Shown here one piece after another: positions 47,507 to 60,236 of a DNA stretch of 64,000 bases; position 1 is the stretch's first letter, and every line of letters begins with the position of its first letter. The stretch covers positions 248,001 to 312,000 of the forward strand of contig CAOLHI010001837.1 of NCBI GenBank assembly GCA_948474755.1. Reading direction: 5' to 3'. This stretch comes from Ctenosaura bakeri (lineage: Eukaryota; Chordata; Lepidosauria; Squamata; Iguanidae). The notes below the pieces were generated by a model. The model made no database searches, was not told the origin of the DNA, and saw only the letters and a program-made list of their open reading frames with translations. The position numbers were made by a program, and so were the translations under genes.

Positions 47507-49091
47507 GTTACGGATCATCTGCTTACCAAAAGCTCCCCTAAAAACTATAATGCAAAGTTTGCATTTTTATGACAAGCTAAATAATGTGAGAAACAACCAT
47601 TACAACTTCAAAATGGTCTGTTTTTAAAAAGAAGTTCATCTTATGTGTTCTATTAAATGTATTTGTGACCCTTTTTTCACTATAAATATTTAGTATTTAA
47701 TATAACTCCGAGGAACTGGAGGGAGGCGCTTTGATCAAGGATATTCAGCACCTTACTTCCTACACCACCAGCATATTGGACAAACAGAAGTTTGATCAGA
47801 CTACAGACTTGAGGAAAGGGTGTTCTCTGGATTGAATTTCCAGGGAGAAGACCACCAGCTAATCTATGAGCTTGAATTCTGATAGGTGACTTTCCACATC
47901 AGGCCCCATCCAACTCATGAACCAGGCCACTTTATCAGTCTTCAATAGGAAGTTTACTTATAATGCTTGCTTTTTTTTCTTCACTGTTGCTTGGGTTGTA
48001 ACTTCTACTTACCTTCAATTTTGCATCAGCCTCTGGCCCTTTCAACCCTCTACTGCAATCTGCCTGGTTCTATACTTGACTCTGTCCCCCATTCTTACCT
48101 GCCTGATCCACTGCCTGACTTCAAGTCCATCTGCAACTAGTACCTCCACACTTCCAAATGTTTGCTGATCACCCAAGCAGAGCCTGCCTGAGCCTCATGC
48201 TACCAACTCATTCACTTGAATCAGAAGAGAAAGGCATAACACTTGCCAAAGCAGGTGCAGAGAGATACCATGACACTTTTGCCAAGTGCTTCTATGAATG
48301 ATTACACTTTATACCTGAAGCTTCTCACAAAATACTGTTTTCACCTGGGGCTTCATCACTCTTCAAGTGACAGGCTATTTAAAACTTTATCTAGTAACAT
48401 ACTCTTCAAACTTTTTCTTCCATGGAGGTAATGGTGGAAACACATATTCTATTAAGAAATGGATTGCAGCTCCCCAACCAAGTCAACTTTTGCTAAACAC
48501 CATCCCCCACAAGCCAAATCCACTGTGATCTCTGGTACTCTTTCCTACTTCTTTTTCTTGTGACCTTTCCAAACAGGTTCTCCAACATACCTCTTGCTTA
48601 AATCCTCTTGCTCTATTTTGTTCGTGTCTAATTCTCTTTTTCTAGGTTCAATCCTTGGCTTACTCCCACTTTCTGTTCATAGTATAGGAACTGCCTCAAG
48701 AAAAAAAAATACAAGAGGCGCTAACCTCAACCTTTCAAAGTAGCGTTTAAAAAAAGCCAATAATGAACCTGATGTGAAACTGAAAACATCAGGTGGTTTA
48801 GAAACACCATAGTTCACCCAAAATTACACAGAAATACTTCTAATAAATGCATCCCACCACTTCATACAAAGACCACCAAGCTGACCAGAAAACAAACACT
48901 GAGAACAATTATAAATTAGTTAAAACATACAACAGAACAAACAATCATGCGTGAAGATTCCCATTGTGTGAGGCACAGAGACCATGAAGAAGAAGCACGG
49001 TATTACAAAGCATAGTGGCATAGAATCAATTTCCATTGAATGCCTGCTCAAAAATCCAAGTTATTGCTGCTTCCTAAGAGAAAACCAGTGA

Positions 49092-49165
49092 TTAAGATTG
49101 CAATGCTATACACATGTACTTGTGAGAAAGTCCCACTGAAAACTTTAGAGAGACCTATGTTGGAA
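49092..49165. repeat. squamate-type short palindromic repeat, copy 4
   Basis: Reads GATTGCAATGCTATACACAT, GTACTTGTGAG, AAAGTCCCACTGAAAAC; a half copy of the same family. Confidence 0.45.
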
Positions 49166-50701
49166 TAGACAAATAAAACTGCACTGAAAGCTAAGCAGAC
49201 AACCCAGATTTTGAGTCTTATTTAAACCCTGGATTGTACAATTAGTTTAACATAACCTTTAGCGAAATGCATTTTGAATACAGCAGCTTATTTTTAAAAA
49301 AAAATAAGTAGAAAGTAATAAATTGTCACTAATTCTGATTATCTATGAGTTCATAAACAAACATCCAGGCCCCTAATGTATAACATTCCATGTACATAGC
49401 AACCAGTGTCTAATAAATTTAAATAGTTAATTTTGAACTCTGAATTCTTTTGGGGCATAACCTTTGACAGAGCTGTGCACCATGGAATTATGGATAAGAT
49501 TAAATATATTTTACATATTTTAGACATAATATACAGTCAGAAGTGGAAGATAGCCTGAGGGATCTACAGCTATGAATGGAAACTAGTAAAGCCAGTCACA
49601 AAAATAAAGGGAAAAGAGCCTTAGTAGTGGAATAACACTATTATCACTTGCTACATACAAAAAATGTAATAAAAGGAACCTGAGGAACTACTGACCTATC
49701 AACCTCCTGCAGGCATCTACAAAGTTTTCACTGAGGTACTGAACAAATGACTCACTACAACCTTGGATTTCATCCAATCAATAGAACATGCAGACCTTCA
49801 ATCAGAATTTTGCACAAAAGGCTACCTTTTGTGATAAATGAATGTGTGGAGAACATTCTAATATAACTTACCATCATGTACAGTATTCATAAACTACAAG
49901 ATAGCTTTTGAATTAAGGAAAAAGAACTCTGTGTAAAAAATGTATTTTAATATGCACACAAAGGAATCTATGCAGAGAATCAGGATTTCATTGGGGGGGA
50001 ACACTCTCTGTTCCTATTGCTCTTATCGCTTAAAGTGATTAAACTTATAAAAGGGCATTATTTTTATCCATATCATATTGATTTAGGCTTCCTAAGTGCA
50101 CCCAATCACATTGCTTATTTTGTGAATGAAATGATAGTGTTAGAAAACATCTTTGGGCAATATATAAGTCACATTTTGTTTTCCATACCAGACACAGCTG
50201 GCTTTCCATGTAATAACATGCATGCTTCATTGATAGCCTTAACCATTAAAAAAAAGTTTTGATTTTAATATCATGTGGTAGCATTTTACCCCTGACTAAT
50301 CATAATTTTATACTTAATTGGTTTATTAAAAACTTTTTGCATCTGCATACATAGACAGAAAATGTATTTCATGATCTTCTTTAAATTATGGCAAGCTACC
50401 TACCAATGCAGGGTTCAGTGCCTTTGTGAGATCAACTACCATCAGAACAAATTCCTCCACCTTTTTGCATGTATTTGAATGATTGCACCAAACACAGCAC
50501 CAAACACAGTCTTAGCACCAAACACAACTGCTGTACATTCTCTGCCATTTATTCAAAATATTGGTTAGGAAATCAACAAAAGAATAAAACAAACTTTTAC
50601 ATCTGACAAAGTTACTGAAATACCATAAATCTTTTGCCACTTCTGCAGGACTTATGTAATTACATCACTGCTACATTTAATACTGTGAGGTGAATTGTAG
50701 C

Positions 50702-51330
50702 ATTTATTTATTAATTTATTTTTCCTGCCTTTCCCCAGAGCCAGTGTCAAGGGGACTTACAATATGAATTAAAACAGAATACTGCAACAAACTAATCAAC
50801 TATGTCTTTTCTTAAATTTAAAAATAATTAAGTTTTCATATTAGAGCAATTCATAAGAATTTAACATGGGAAGATTACAGTCCACACCATTAGAACACAC
50901 TTCCACAACACTGAGTTAATGCCTGTCCAAATATAAAAGAGAGTAAAGAAGGGGCCACACTATGCTTCTCTGGTGGGGGTGGGGTCCGCAGCCTGGGGAC
51001 ACTCAGCAGAAAGGCCACTTGTGAGGGTAGTGCAACTGACAGAAAGTCTTTTCATGAAGCTCTCAAAACCTGGGCAGGCTCACATGGGGTCTTTTCAGGT
51101 AGTCTGGACCCAAATAATGCAGACTTTATAGCCATAACCATAAGTATCAATTGTGCCTAGAAACACAGCAGTAGCCAATGAAACTGTCATAGCAAGTCGC
51201 TTGTTCTCCCTGTAACCAGATCTGGTCTGTAGTTTGGCCGCACCATGTTGGCTACTCTGAAATTTCCAAACATTTTTAAAGGCAGTAATCCAAATGAGAC
51301 CTGACTAAGACATATATCACTTCTGCCAGA
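50702..51330 (-). mobile_element. L2-like LINE 3' end, copy 2
   Basis: It matches the copy at 22296 in order on the minus strand: AAATTTCAGAGTAGCC (a degraded GAAGTTTC... motif), a GTGCGGCCAAACTACAGACC segment, TCATTGGCTACTG, then GGGGAAAGGCAGG and an AAT/AAAT tail at 50702-50722. The two copies are in the same orientation. The middle (50770-51080) is too diverged to align by eye. Confidence 0.5.
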
Positions 51331-51659
51331 ATGGACAGCTCCAAGAATTGGCAGGTGGCGAAACTGTACTTCCAACTAACACTTCCAGCTAAAACTGTAC
51401 TTCCAGCTAACTCTGCCCTACAGTGACCAAATCTTCAAATCTGAATCCCATATCTGAAACTATCACTGTTCTTGTCTGCAGCAGATTTCAGTAGCAGAAT
51501 TAATTAAGAATCAGAAAGTATTCATTATAGGGATGGATACAGAAATCAGGATATATTAAGAAAGGTGCCAGAATACATAGCCACAGAGAATTAAGGTATC
51601 CATTCTGTTGGATATGATTTTAATATTACACTTTATAAAAACATTATTCCAAGAATTGC

Positions 51660-53484
51660 TGGTTTTAAACTATTTCAGTCCACTCTTAACTTTCAATACA
51701 AGGAGGTTCCAGCATCTAGTTGTATCAATATATACTTGGATTTGGACTTTGAATGTTTAAAGGACTGACTTTTTTTGCTCAGATGCTTAACTGTCTATGT
51801 GATTTGGTTTATTAACTGGATTTTTCTCCTTTGATCATATTTATATATGGTTCACATTAGGATTTGAATAAAACTCTTTTTATTACTAAGATTGTCATGC
51901 TTGATATCATAAAGAAGGGATTTCTAAAGTTACTTTGCCAGCCTGTTTGTTGAGTAGCATTGTGTTAATTTTAACATCTCTAGGAAAACTTACATGAAAT
52001 TTCCTGTTATCTATTGTTTGGGAACACAAGTCTTGTTTGACAATATACTGAATATTAGATGGAAGTCAGCATGGCTCCAATTGTGGATTATGGCACACAA
52101 ATTAAAAATTACCTTGAAGAGGCTGAATATTTTCTGAGGTTTTTTTGGCTGAATTTAGACAAACCATGGACAGAAAAAAAGTTTGAGGCACTTATAGAAC
52201 AACTGTCAGGAAAGGTCAAAGATGGGTCAGAGGAAGATGAAGAGATTAAAAATCAGCAGGTGGCTGAAATGACAAAATGGCAATTTGAGGAGAAAGAGGA
52301 GAACACAACCTTTGCAAGAGCTGACTCGGGACTCAAAAATCCTGTCTATACATAAGGAAATAAACATACAGCAAGAGAAGGAAAAAGCCAGTACAGCTGA
52401 TGTTAGACGGACGAAAGGCTTAAGAGATGTTATAACCCAACCTTCAATTACAAAGTTGAAAGGACAAAAAATGGAGTTTGATCAGAACCACTTTGGAGAA
52501 TGTATGGCAACTGGTCTGTGCTCTCACAAGAAGTTTTTCTTGGGGAAAAAGGAGAACAACAGTTTACTGATGGACAGACTTTCTAGGAAAAATGTTTCTT
52601 TCAGCTGAGATTGATGTGAAGAATTGATTTTTATGTACAAGGATGAAAGACATAAACTACTAAGTATAGCTTAGGTGACAAAAGGCCTTTTACGAACATT
52701 TAAATATGAGCCTGGGCTTTTCTTTGAAGAAAAAGAATGCATCTAATGAAGAAAGAGGCTTAAGATTACTAGGAGAAAAGTTATGAAGGAACTGACGTTA
52801 TCTGATGATGACAAAGATAAACTTATTTCTCTTCTAAAATGTTAATTCTAAATTTGGTATTTTTACTATCACAAGAAGAGTCATGAGAATTAATAGCTTT
52901 ACTTTGTTGCTTTTAAAAGTCACTTACTATATAGAGAATTATTATTTTAAGAAGTGTTAATTTTAATATGGAATAGAATAAGTTAGTGAGGACTAATATA
53001 CAAGACAGAATAAGTTAAGAAAGACATATATTTGAATATTAAGTTAATATGTAAAGAGTTAACTTACATTTATAAGAAAGTTTGTTAAGGAACAATATCC
53101 TGTAATTGACAAGTAATTACAAAGTAGTTAAAAATGATTTTAATAATTAAGTTAGAATCATTAAGTAATTAATACTTAATTAATTTTGTAAGTTTATATC
53201 TACTATGAAAACAAATAATAGCAACAAGTATTAATTTTAAGTCATATTTAAGGATTTATTACTTCTTGATTGCTATTCGCTGTTTGCAACAAGGGAATCA
53301 ATCTTAAGTTATTTGTAGTTTTGTTGACGTCTTGTATTTTAGTTCAATGCTTGTAATTTTGTTTGCTTTTCTGATAGTGTTCAGTTGTGTAGTTTAGCTT
53401 TATAGTTTATTTCTTTTATATTATTCTGTAGTGTTGTTGTATTCCTTTTTGGTTTTTTACTTATTAAAAATTATTAAAAAATAG
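51660..53484 (+). mobile_element. L1-like LINE, ORF1-like and 3' UTR only
   Basis: Positions 52059-52355 encode 98 residues of a charged, coiled-coil-like protein with YGTQIKNYLEEAEYF and PWTEKKFEALIEQL; related codons continue in other frames to about 52610. After that comes 870 bp of AT-rich, non-coding sequence ending in TTATTAAAAATTATTAAAAA at 53461-53480, like a squamate L1 3' end. No ORF2 (endonuclease or reverse transcriptase) is present. The layout resembles half-L1 (HAL1) elements, but internal deletion of a normal L1 is equally likely. The 5' limit is uncertain. Confidence 0.4.
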
Positions 53485-53629
53485 GGAAAAATCGTACTCA
53501 CATATCAGATTCCTGATTATTTTTTTTCCTTCCCAGTCATAAATCAGTTGGTAACATTAACCCTTTTTGTTTGGGTTTTAAGTATAAGGCAACATGAAAT
53601 GGGCACTAAGAAGAGACCATATTATCCCA

Positions 53630-53900
53630 TATAAGCCTTCCCCAACTCTGATATGGAGGACTTTTCTAGTCCTATCACCTTCTTAGACACTTCTAGAATG
53701 GATATAAGAGAAACCTTTGTCTATGGCTGCTTGCAGCTCTGGAACTCTCTCCTGAGAGAAGCTAAGTTGATTTCCTCCCTGTTGTTTTCCCAATGGTTTC
53801 CCAAAGATGTTTCCATTCTGGCATTCCTTTTTGCAACTGACCATGGTTGCTATGACAAAGGCTTTTAACTGGATGGGCTCTGTATTGGTAAGTTTTTAAA
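53630..53900 (+). mobile_element. L2-like ORF2 C-terminal fragment
   Basis: Encodes LWNSLLREAKLISSLLFSQW and further hydrophobic residues; LWNSLxxxxRxA is the usual C-terminal wording of CR1/L2 clade ORF2 proteins. It lies just 3' of the L1-like tail. Short and diverged. Confidence 0.4.
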
Positions 53901-54629
53901 ACTGTATTTCCTTTTGTAAGCTTTCATGTATTCTATATAATTCATATTATTTTATTTGTTTTAATATTACTCATAGAAAAAAGTTAGATTTATAAATTTA
54001 GGTCCCATCTTGGGAGAAAGGTGAGACTGAAATGAAATGAAGTGAATTAGAGAAATTATCTTCTCTCTAAGACTCTCTAAACTGGCATACACAAAGCAAT
54101 ACCTTTCAGAATCATCAGAAAGGGAAGTCACATATTCAATCACATACAATCCTGTGTTCTGGAATGTGCAGAGTTATAAAAAATTCATGCAGGAAACAAA
54201 GTAGAATCTTGATTCTAACTGTTTTGTATATGCTTTTCTCCATTTTATTTTTAGTATCAATAAATATTACAAAGTATTAACTGTATGCTTGTTTTTAAAA
54301 TCTTAGCATTTCTCCCCGCCTTTATATTCTAGTCTAAGTAAACTTTAGGATGTATTGTTTCAAAAATTTACTAACCAATTTAAGCACTCCATTAGGTATG
54401 GCATCTTAATTTTCTCTTATACACCTCAAAAATATTTGTTTTTTCCCCTTTCTTGACAAGTTAAACAGACTTTTTGAAGTTAAAGGGTGATTGTTATCTT
54501 GCAAATGAGTTACCAGGAATTTGCTCTGTAGTAAATTAGTTCCAGATGTTAAAAAATGATTGATCCCAAGAAGGCATCTTGAGTCTTATTTTCTTTAGGA
54601 AACTCTTACAAACATGCAAGGTTTTGAAT

Positions 54630-54715
54630 TTATACTCCACCTTTTGATCTACTAGTTCCACAAGGCAACTTAAAAATCACAGAAAAATAAATAAATACCA
54701 TAAAATAACAATACA
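54630..54715 (-). mobile_element. L2-like 3' tip
   Basis: Reads TATACTCCACCTTTTGATCT and CACAAGGCAACTTAAAAATC, then AAATAAATAAATACC. This corresponds to the 'gccttgtgg...' end and AAAT-type tail of L2-like elements. Short. Confidence 0.4.
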
Positions 54716-55571
54716 TTTTGGGCTATTTACCTAAATACCAGGAGTGAAAGATCCTGCTCAATCCCCCTAGGGCAGGAGTTCAATTGGAGGATGGCACTAC
54801 TCAGAGAGCCTGCTTCTTGTAACTAGCAGCCTAGGTTACAATGACAGAAATACTTGGCAGAGGAACTCATTAGGCCATCTATAGGGCAATGTGGAAAAAA
54901 TGTTGCTGGCCTATCAAATATTTATGGCATTCACGATTGGTACCAGTTATGACTTCTGAAAAGTTCTCAGAGGCAATCCCATCTAGAACACTTTAGAGTA
55001 AACAACAATAAAGTTACCCGTATATGTATAATAATGGGATAAACTATCTTCCCACAGAAAGGCACAAGTGAAGCCAAAAAAGGCAATTCTGAACACAAAT
55101 GCCCCCTGCTCACCCAGATGTTGAACACTTGTAGCTTGTAATACTCCTCCTATAGGAGAATTTTACTTTCTACAGAAATGTATCAGCAAGACTAATGGTT
55201 TATATACTAACAATATCCTCCTTTTGTATGGGTTACATTTACAACTACTTGCCATCATCCAATCCATTATCAATTCAAAACAATGATTCAAAGAATCTTC
55301 TCTTACAAATGATTCTCCTCTTCATCTAATCCTGTGGCATAATACAGTTTTTATATGACATGGAGGGATAAAAATCAAATGCTTTAATCCCATAGCATAA
55401 CTGATAAGAAACCAAGAAGTAGTGCCTTCTGGTGCTTTTTTCAACATTTTAACCTGGACATAGACGTTCTCCGTCTAAGGAAGTGTAGATGTTTTCTCTC
55501 CAATAAAGTACTTTCAACTTCTTTTAAAAGATTTGAGCAGTATTCTTCTCTTTCTCTCTGTATCTGTGTGT

Positions 55572-55660
55572 GAGTATGCACGCTTTCAAGCTGCCTGTCA
55601 ATTTATGGCAATCCGATAAATTTCAGATGGTTTTCTTAGGGCAGAAACAATATTAATTGG
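55572..55660 (-). mobile_element. SINE/RTE 3' tail fragment
   Basis: Contains GCTTTCAAGCTGCCTGTCAA, TTTATGGCAATCCGATAAA and TTTCAGATGGTTTTC, the common tail and adjacent core of the local SINE family, read on the minus strand. Only about 90 bp remain. Confidence 0.55.
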
Positions 55661-56639
55661 AAAGGATAATCTGTGAGATAATTTCCCAAGGCTCTACTGA
55701 ATTAGCAACATCAATATGACTACAGCATGCCAGTGACTGGCCAAACTTCTCTAAAAATCTTATTTACATCTGCAAGTGAGAAAATAAAACTCACCCAAAC
55801 AAGACCAATCAACAGATAGTTATTGGAAACACTGAGTGAAAACATAATATCCATGAGGTACCCAGATCAGAAAGGATCTGGACAACTATACAGATATTCC
55901 AAACATTGAAGATTCTCCAGGATGACACTCATGATGCAACTACAAGAGATTGATATTGAAAAATTTTGCTATAAAATAATGTACAGACGCAATGGTGACA
56001 CAAGAGCAAGCTTTTACCCTTCACTGTCATATAATTTAACAAATGGGTTCTAACCAATGTTTGATGTACAGGACAGTTCAAACTGAAGAGTTTAGAGATC
56101 CTGAAGACAGAAATACAAATCAAACATCAAACTATATCTGTAGTAAATCTACTATGAGTCACATATATCTTATGTTTAACCATTATTCCTAGCAATTCTC
56201 TGAAAGAATATGAAGGGAACAAACATTGTCCTTTCTACTTCATCAAACTGCTTCTGCTTTTGTGCCTGAAAGTGATAAATAAATTAGCCTATACACATTA
56301 AAGCATGAATATTTGGCAGTATTTCCAAGAAATTCTGATTACAAAGACTTGTTATTATGTATTCATCAACTGTAAGCATCAAATGTTTCTATGTATAACT
56401 GAAAGTTCTGAAATAATATATAGAGGAAAAACTGATAGTACAGTAACTGACAAAAATTACTCTCTGCATATTCTTTGTATTGTCAAATATATTTTCTTTA
56501 CTTTTCTGAAGTTCTTTTTTCTAAACTTTCCTGCTTGAAGTACTTCTCTGTTCTTCCAGAACCCTTAAATAAAAAACATCCAAAAGTAACTTCTTGAAAC
56601 CATTTTTGTTTAAAAACGTTTATAACACAGTCACTGGGA

Positions 56640-59600
56640 ACGGCAATGGATCAAGGGCGCTACCTTTCCATAGGGGTGGATGCTCCTGTGAGGCAAGAGG
56701 CTATACTGACAGCAGCAGTACTGCTGGTAGGGCTTCCTATGTCAGACAGCCTTTTGTTGAGAAGTCAGACTAAATGTACTGAACAGCTACTGCGCAGTAG
56801 CAGTAGTGGGGAGTGACACTAGCAGAGGATCTCTTGAAGACAACTGCAGTGGCACCTTAGCTAATATTTGCTTGTACTGCACAGAAAGAGATATGGTAAA
56901 CTACTTTTCAATGTCTTTTACCATGAAAACCCTATGATGAGACAATCCAAAATGAAAAATGAGAGGGTGCCAGAAGATCAGACGATGCTCAACAAACTAA
57001 TGAAATTAGTAGAGGATTATTACGAGCAAGATTGTGGATAATGAGACAGCTGAACTCAAGCTGAAAGGATGTTCAGCTGCTGATGTGGTCAGAGGTGAAA
57101 GGAAAGTCTGAAGCTGCACAACACATATTACAGGAACAAGGAACGTGAAATGCAGGAATCTAGGGAAGCTAGACAACAAGAAATGGAATGTATAAACACT
57201 GCAATATTTGGGATGAAAGAGCTAAAGTGGGCAGGAATGGAACACCCTAGATCAGATAGTTACACAGTGTTTTATTGAGGAAATGAAACTCTAGGAAGAA
57301 ATAGGGTAGCATTTGTAGTGAGGAGAGAGGTAGCAAACGCAATCAAAGAATAAAATGAAAAGACTGACTGAATCATCTCTGTAAGACTTCAGGGAAAACC
57401 CATCAATATAACCATAATCCAAGTTTATGTTCAAAATACAGAGACAGAAGAAAGTGAAAGATTCTGTGCTGCAGTCTAGGAAGAAATTGATCACATACCA
57501 AAACAGGACTTCCTCTTAATCATAGGTAACTGGAATGCAAAAGAAAGAAATAGCAGAATCAAAGATTGTAGGAAAATTTGGACTAGGATCAAGAAATAAA
57601 GCAGGAGACCAACTGACCAAATTTTGTCAGAGCCAACAGTTTGTTCATTGTAAACACATTCTTCAAACAACCCAAGAAGTGGCTGTATACCTCTACATCA
57701 CCTGATGGGTAATATATAAATAAAATAGACTACCAGTGGAAGTAAAAGATGGAGAAGCTCTGTTCCCTCTGCAAAAACAAGACCAGGAGCAGACTATGGC
57801 AGAGACCATGGACTACTAATATATTGCAAAAGTCAGAGTAAAACTAAAGAGAAACACTAAATCAAACTTCATGCCAAAATACAATCAAAAGAACATTCTT
57901 TTGGAATTTATAGATAATATGAAAAACAGATTTGCACTCTTAAGAATAACTGACCACGGGCCAGAAGACTCTGGACTAAAGCTAGGGACATTGTTAGGGA
58001 TGAATGCAAAAAGACACCATCTGTAGCCAAAAAGAAAGAGAAGCCTCAACAGATAACACGAAACTTTTCAAGTGGTGAAGGACAGATGAAAAGCAAAAAT
58101 AAAAGATGACTGAACCCTGAATGCAACTGTTCATCAACTTCTGCACAGATACCAGTAAAACTACTATAACAATAACTGCGGAGAAATAAAAGATGGCAAC
58201 AAAAAAGGATGAACAAGAGACCTCTTCTACAAGATCCAAAAATTTAGGGCAATTTAAACTAAGTTTGGGGATGCTCTACAACCAGCAAGGGAACACATTA
58301 CATGACCATGTAGAAATAAAAAGATGATGGGAACAATACACTGAGGAACTATATAAAAGAGGTGAATGGTTGACAGAAGGAAGAAACATATGAAGATGAA
58401 CAGCCAATTTAGAAAGTGAAAGCTGTGCTCAGAGCTCTTGGGAGAAATAAATTACTAAGAACAAATGACATAGCAACAGAACTATTTCAACCTACAGGGT
58501 CAATATCTACACTAGTTCTAACTAAAATCAGTCAACAAATATGGAAAACAAAACAATGGCCCACATATTTGAAAAGCTCAATATATATTCCAATCCCCAA
58601 GAGAGGGGGCACCAGGGACTGCAGTCATCACAGGACCATTGCATTAATCTACCATGCAAGCACAATCATGCTCATAATCCTACAAAAAGGACTTCTGCCA
58701 TATTATGGAGTGAGAAATGTCAGATGTCCAAGCTGGGTTGAGAAAAGGAAAAGGCTCTAGGGATCATATGCAAACATAAGTTGGATAAGCAGTGTGACTT
58801 TCATAGCTTATAGTAAAGCCTTTGATTGTGTAGATCATGAGAAACTATGGGTGTCCCATAACCTGTACACAGAACAAGAGCCTACAGTTAGGAGAGAATA
58901 CAGAAAAAAGGAACGGTTTCCAACTGGAAAGGGGTCCAGAAAGGCTGCCTTTTCTCACCTTTTCTAACTTATATGTTATATGTTGTATGCTAACATATCA
59001 TACGTAAAGCAAGATTAGACTCAGATGAAAGAGGGGTAAAAATGAAGGAAGGAACACCAACAATTTAAGATATGCTGGTGACACCTTACTACTCACAGAA
59101 AACAGCAAAGACTTGGAATGATTACAGAGAAAAGCCAAGGAAGAAATTACAAAGGCAGGTTTACAGAGAAACATTAACAAAACAAAAATAATGACCACTG
59201 ATGATTTCCATACAGTTAGCCCTCCACATTTGCAGGTTTCAATTCTGCAGATTTGATTATTCACAGATTATTTTGCTGTCACCTCTGCTGCCTCCCTATG
59301 CCATTTTTAAAAAGGACTGCAAGCCTCGTGAGACTGAGAAACTGCGAACAAGGCTTGTAAGTTCTTATTTAAAATGATGTGGGGCAGCAGTAGAGGTAGC
59401 AGTAAGCCTCAACAGCCACCCACTTCTGTCTTGTGAATGAACCCTGATGCCTCAAAAGAATCTATGGTGGGTTGAATATCGTGACTATACTTTTTTTGTA
59501 TGTTGAATATGGTTTGGGAAGGCCTAGAGTTATTTAGTTTTTTCATTTCATGGAGGTCCTCTGCCCCGCACCCTAGCAAATGTGGAGGGATGACTGTGAT

Positions 59601-60236
59601 TTTAAAGTAGACAATGAAGACACTGACATAGTCAAAGATTTCCTATACTTTGTCTCAGTCAATCAGAATGGAGACTGCTGTCAAGAAATCAGAAGAAGAT
59701 TAGGACTTGAAAGGGCAGCTAGGAAGGAACTAGACAAGAACCTTAAGTATGAAGCTGTATCACTGAATGCGAAAGTTAGGATTATCCATGCCACCATGTT
59801 TCTAATTTCTATGTATTGTTGTAAAATCGGAACAGCAAAAAAAGTTGATAGAAAGAAAATTAACTTATTTGAAATGTGGTGCTGGAGAAGCATTCTATGG
59901 ATAATGTGGACTGCTAGAAAGACATAAACAGGTCCTAGAACAAATCAAGTCTGAACTCTGCCTAGGAGCCAAGATGACTAAACTGAGACTGTTATACTTT
60001 GGACATATCATGAAAAGACACGACTCACTAAAAGAAATAATAATGTTTGGTAAGGCAGAGAGCAGTAGAAAAAGTGAAAGATCACATTACAGAAGGACAG
60101 AATCAATCAAGGAAGCCACAGCCCTCAGTCTGCAAGACCAGAGCAGGGTTCTTCAATGACAGAGTGACCTGAAGGTCTCCTATTCATAGGGTTGCCACAA
60201 GTTGAAGTTGACTTGACAGCAGTTAACAACAACAAA
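56640..60236 (+). mobile_element. RTE/BovB-like LINE, nearly full length, inactive
   Basis: About 3.2 kb of RTE sequence interrupted by a DNA element. In order: a 5' part with CAGTCACTGGGAACGGCAATGG-type start (56640, read in pieces); an endonuclease with GNWNAK (57525-57542) and YIDYQ-like codons; reverse transcriptase with NDIATELFQ, KTKQWP, IYIPIPK and HRTIALIYHAS (58416-58690), AFDCVDHEKLW (58818), a mutated YAGD active site (59071-59082); then KVDNED, RRLGLERAARKELDK and the TKLRLLYFGHIMKRHDSL end (59974-60030). The 3' end is GGGTTGCCACAAGTTGAAG...CAGTTAACAACAAC. Stops and frameshifts throughout make it a fossil. It is sense to the plus strand and antisense to MLLT10. Confidence 0.88.
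59211..59598. mobile_element. Tigger-like MITE nested in RTE
   Basis: The segment 59213-59596 starts CAGTTAGCCCTCCACATTTG and ends GTGGAGGGATGACTG, inverted repeats of about 20 bp ending in CAGT/ACTG. TA precedes the left end and TG follows the right, fitting a TA target duplication with one change. Removing the 386 bp restores the RTE reading TTDDF...FKVDNED. The subterminal GCAGATT...TTCACAGATT words match Tigger (TcMar) elements. No transposase frame. Confidence 0.8.

Noticed and set aside
58416..58760. reverse transcriptase as a functional gene
   Set aside because: It is part of an RTE LINE with stops, frameshifts, a changed active site and a nested insertion.
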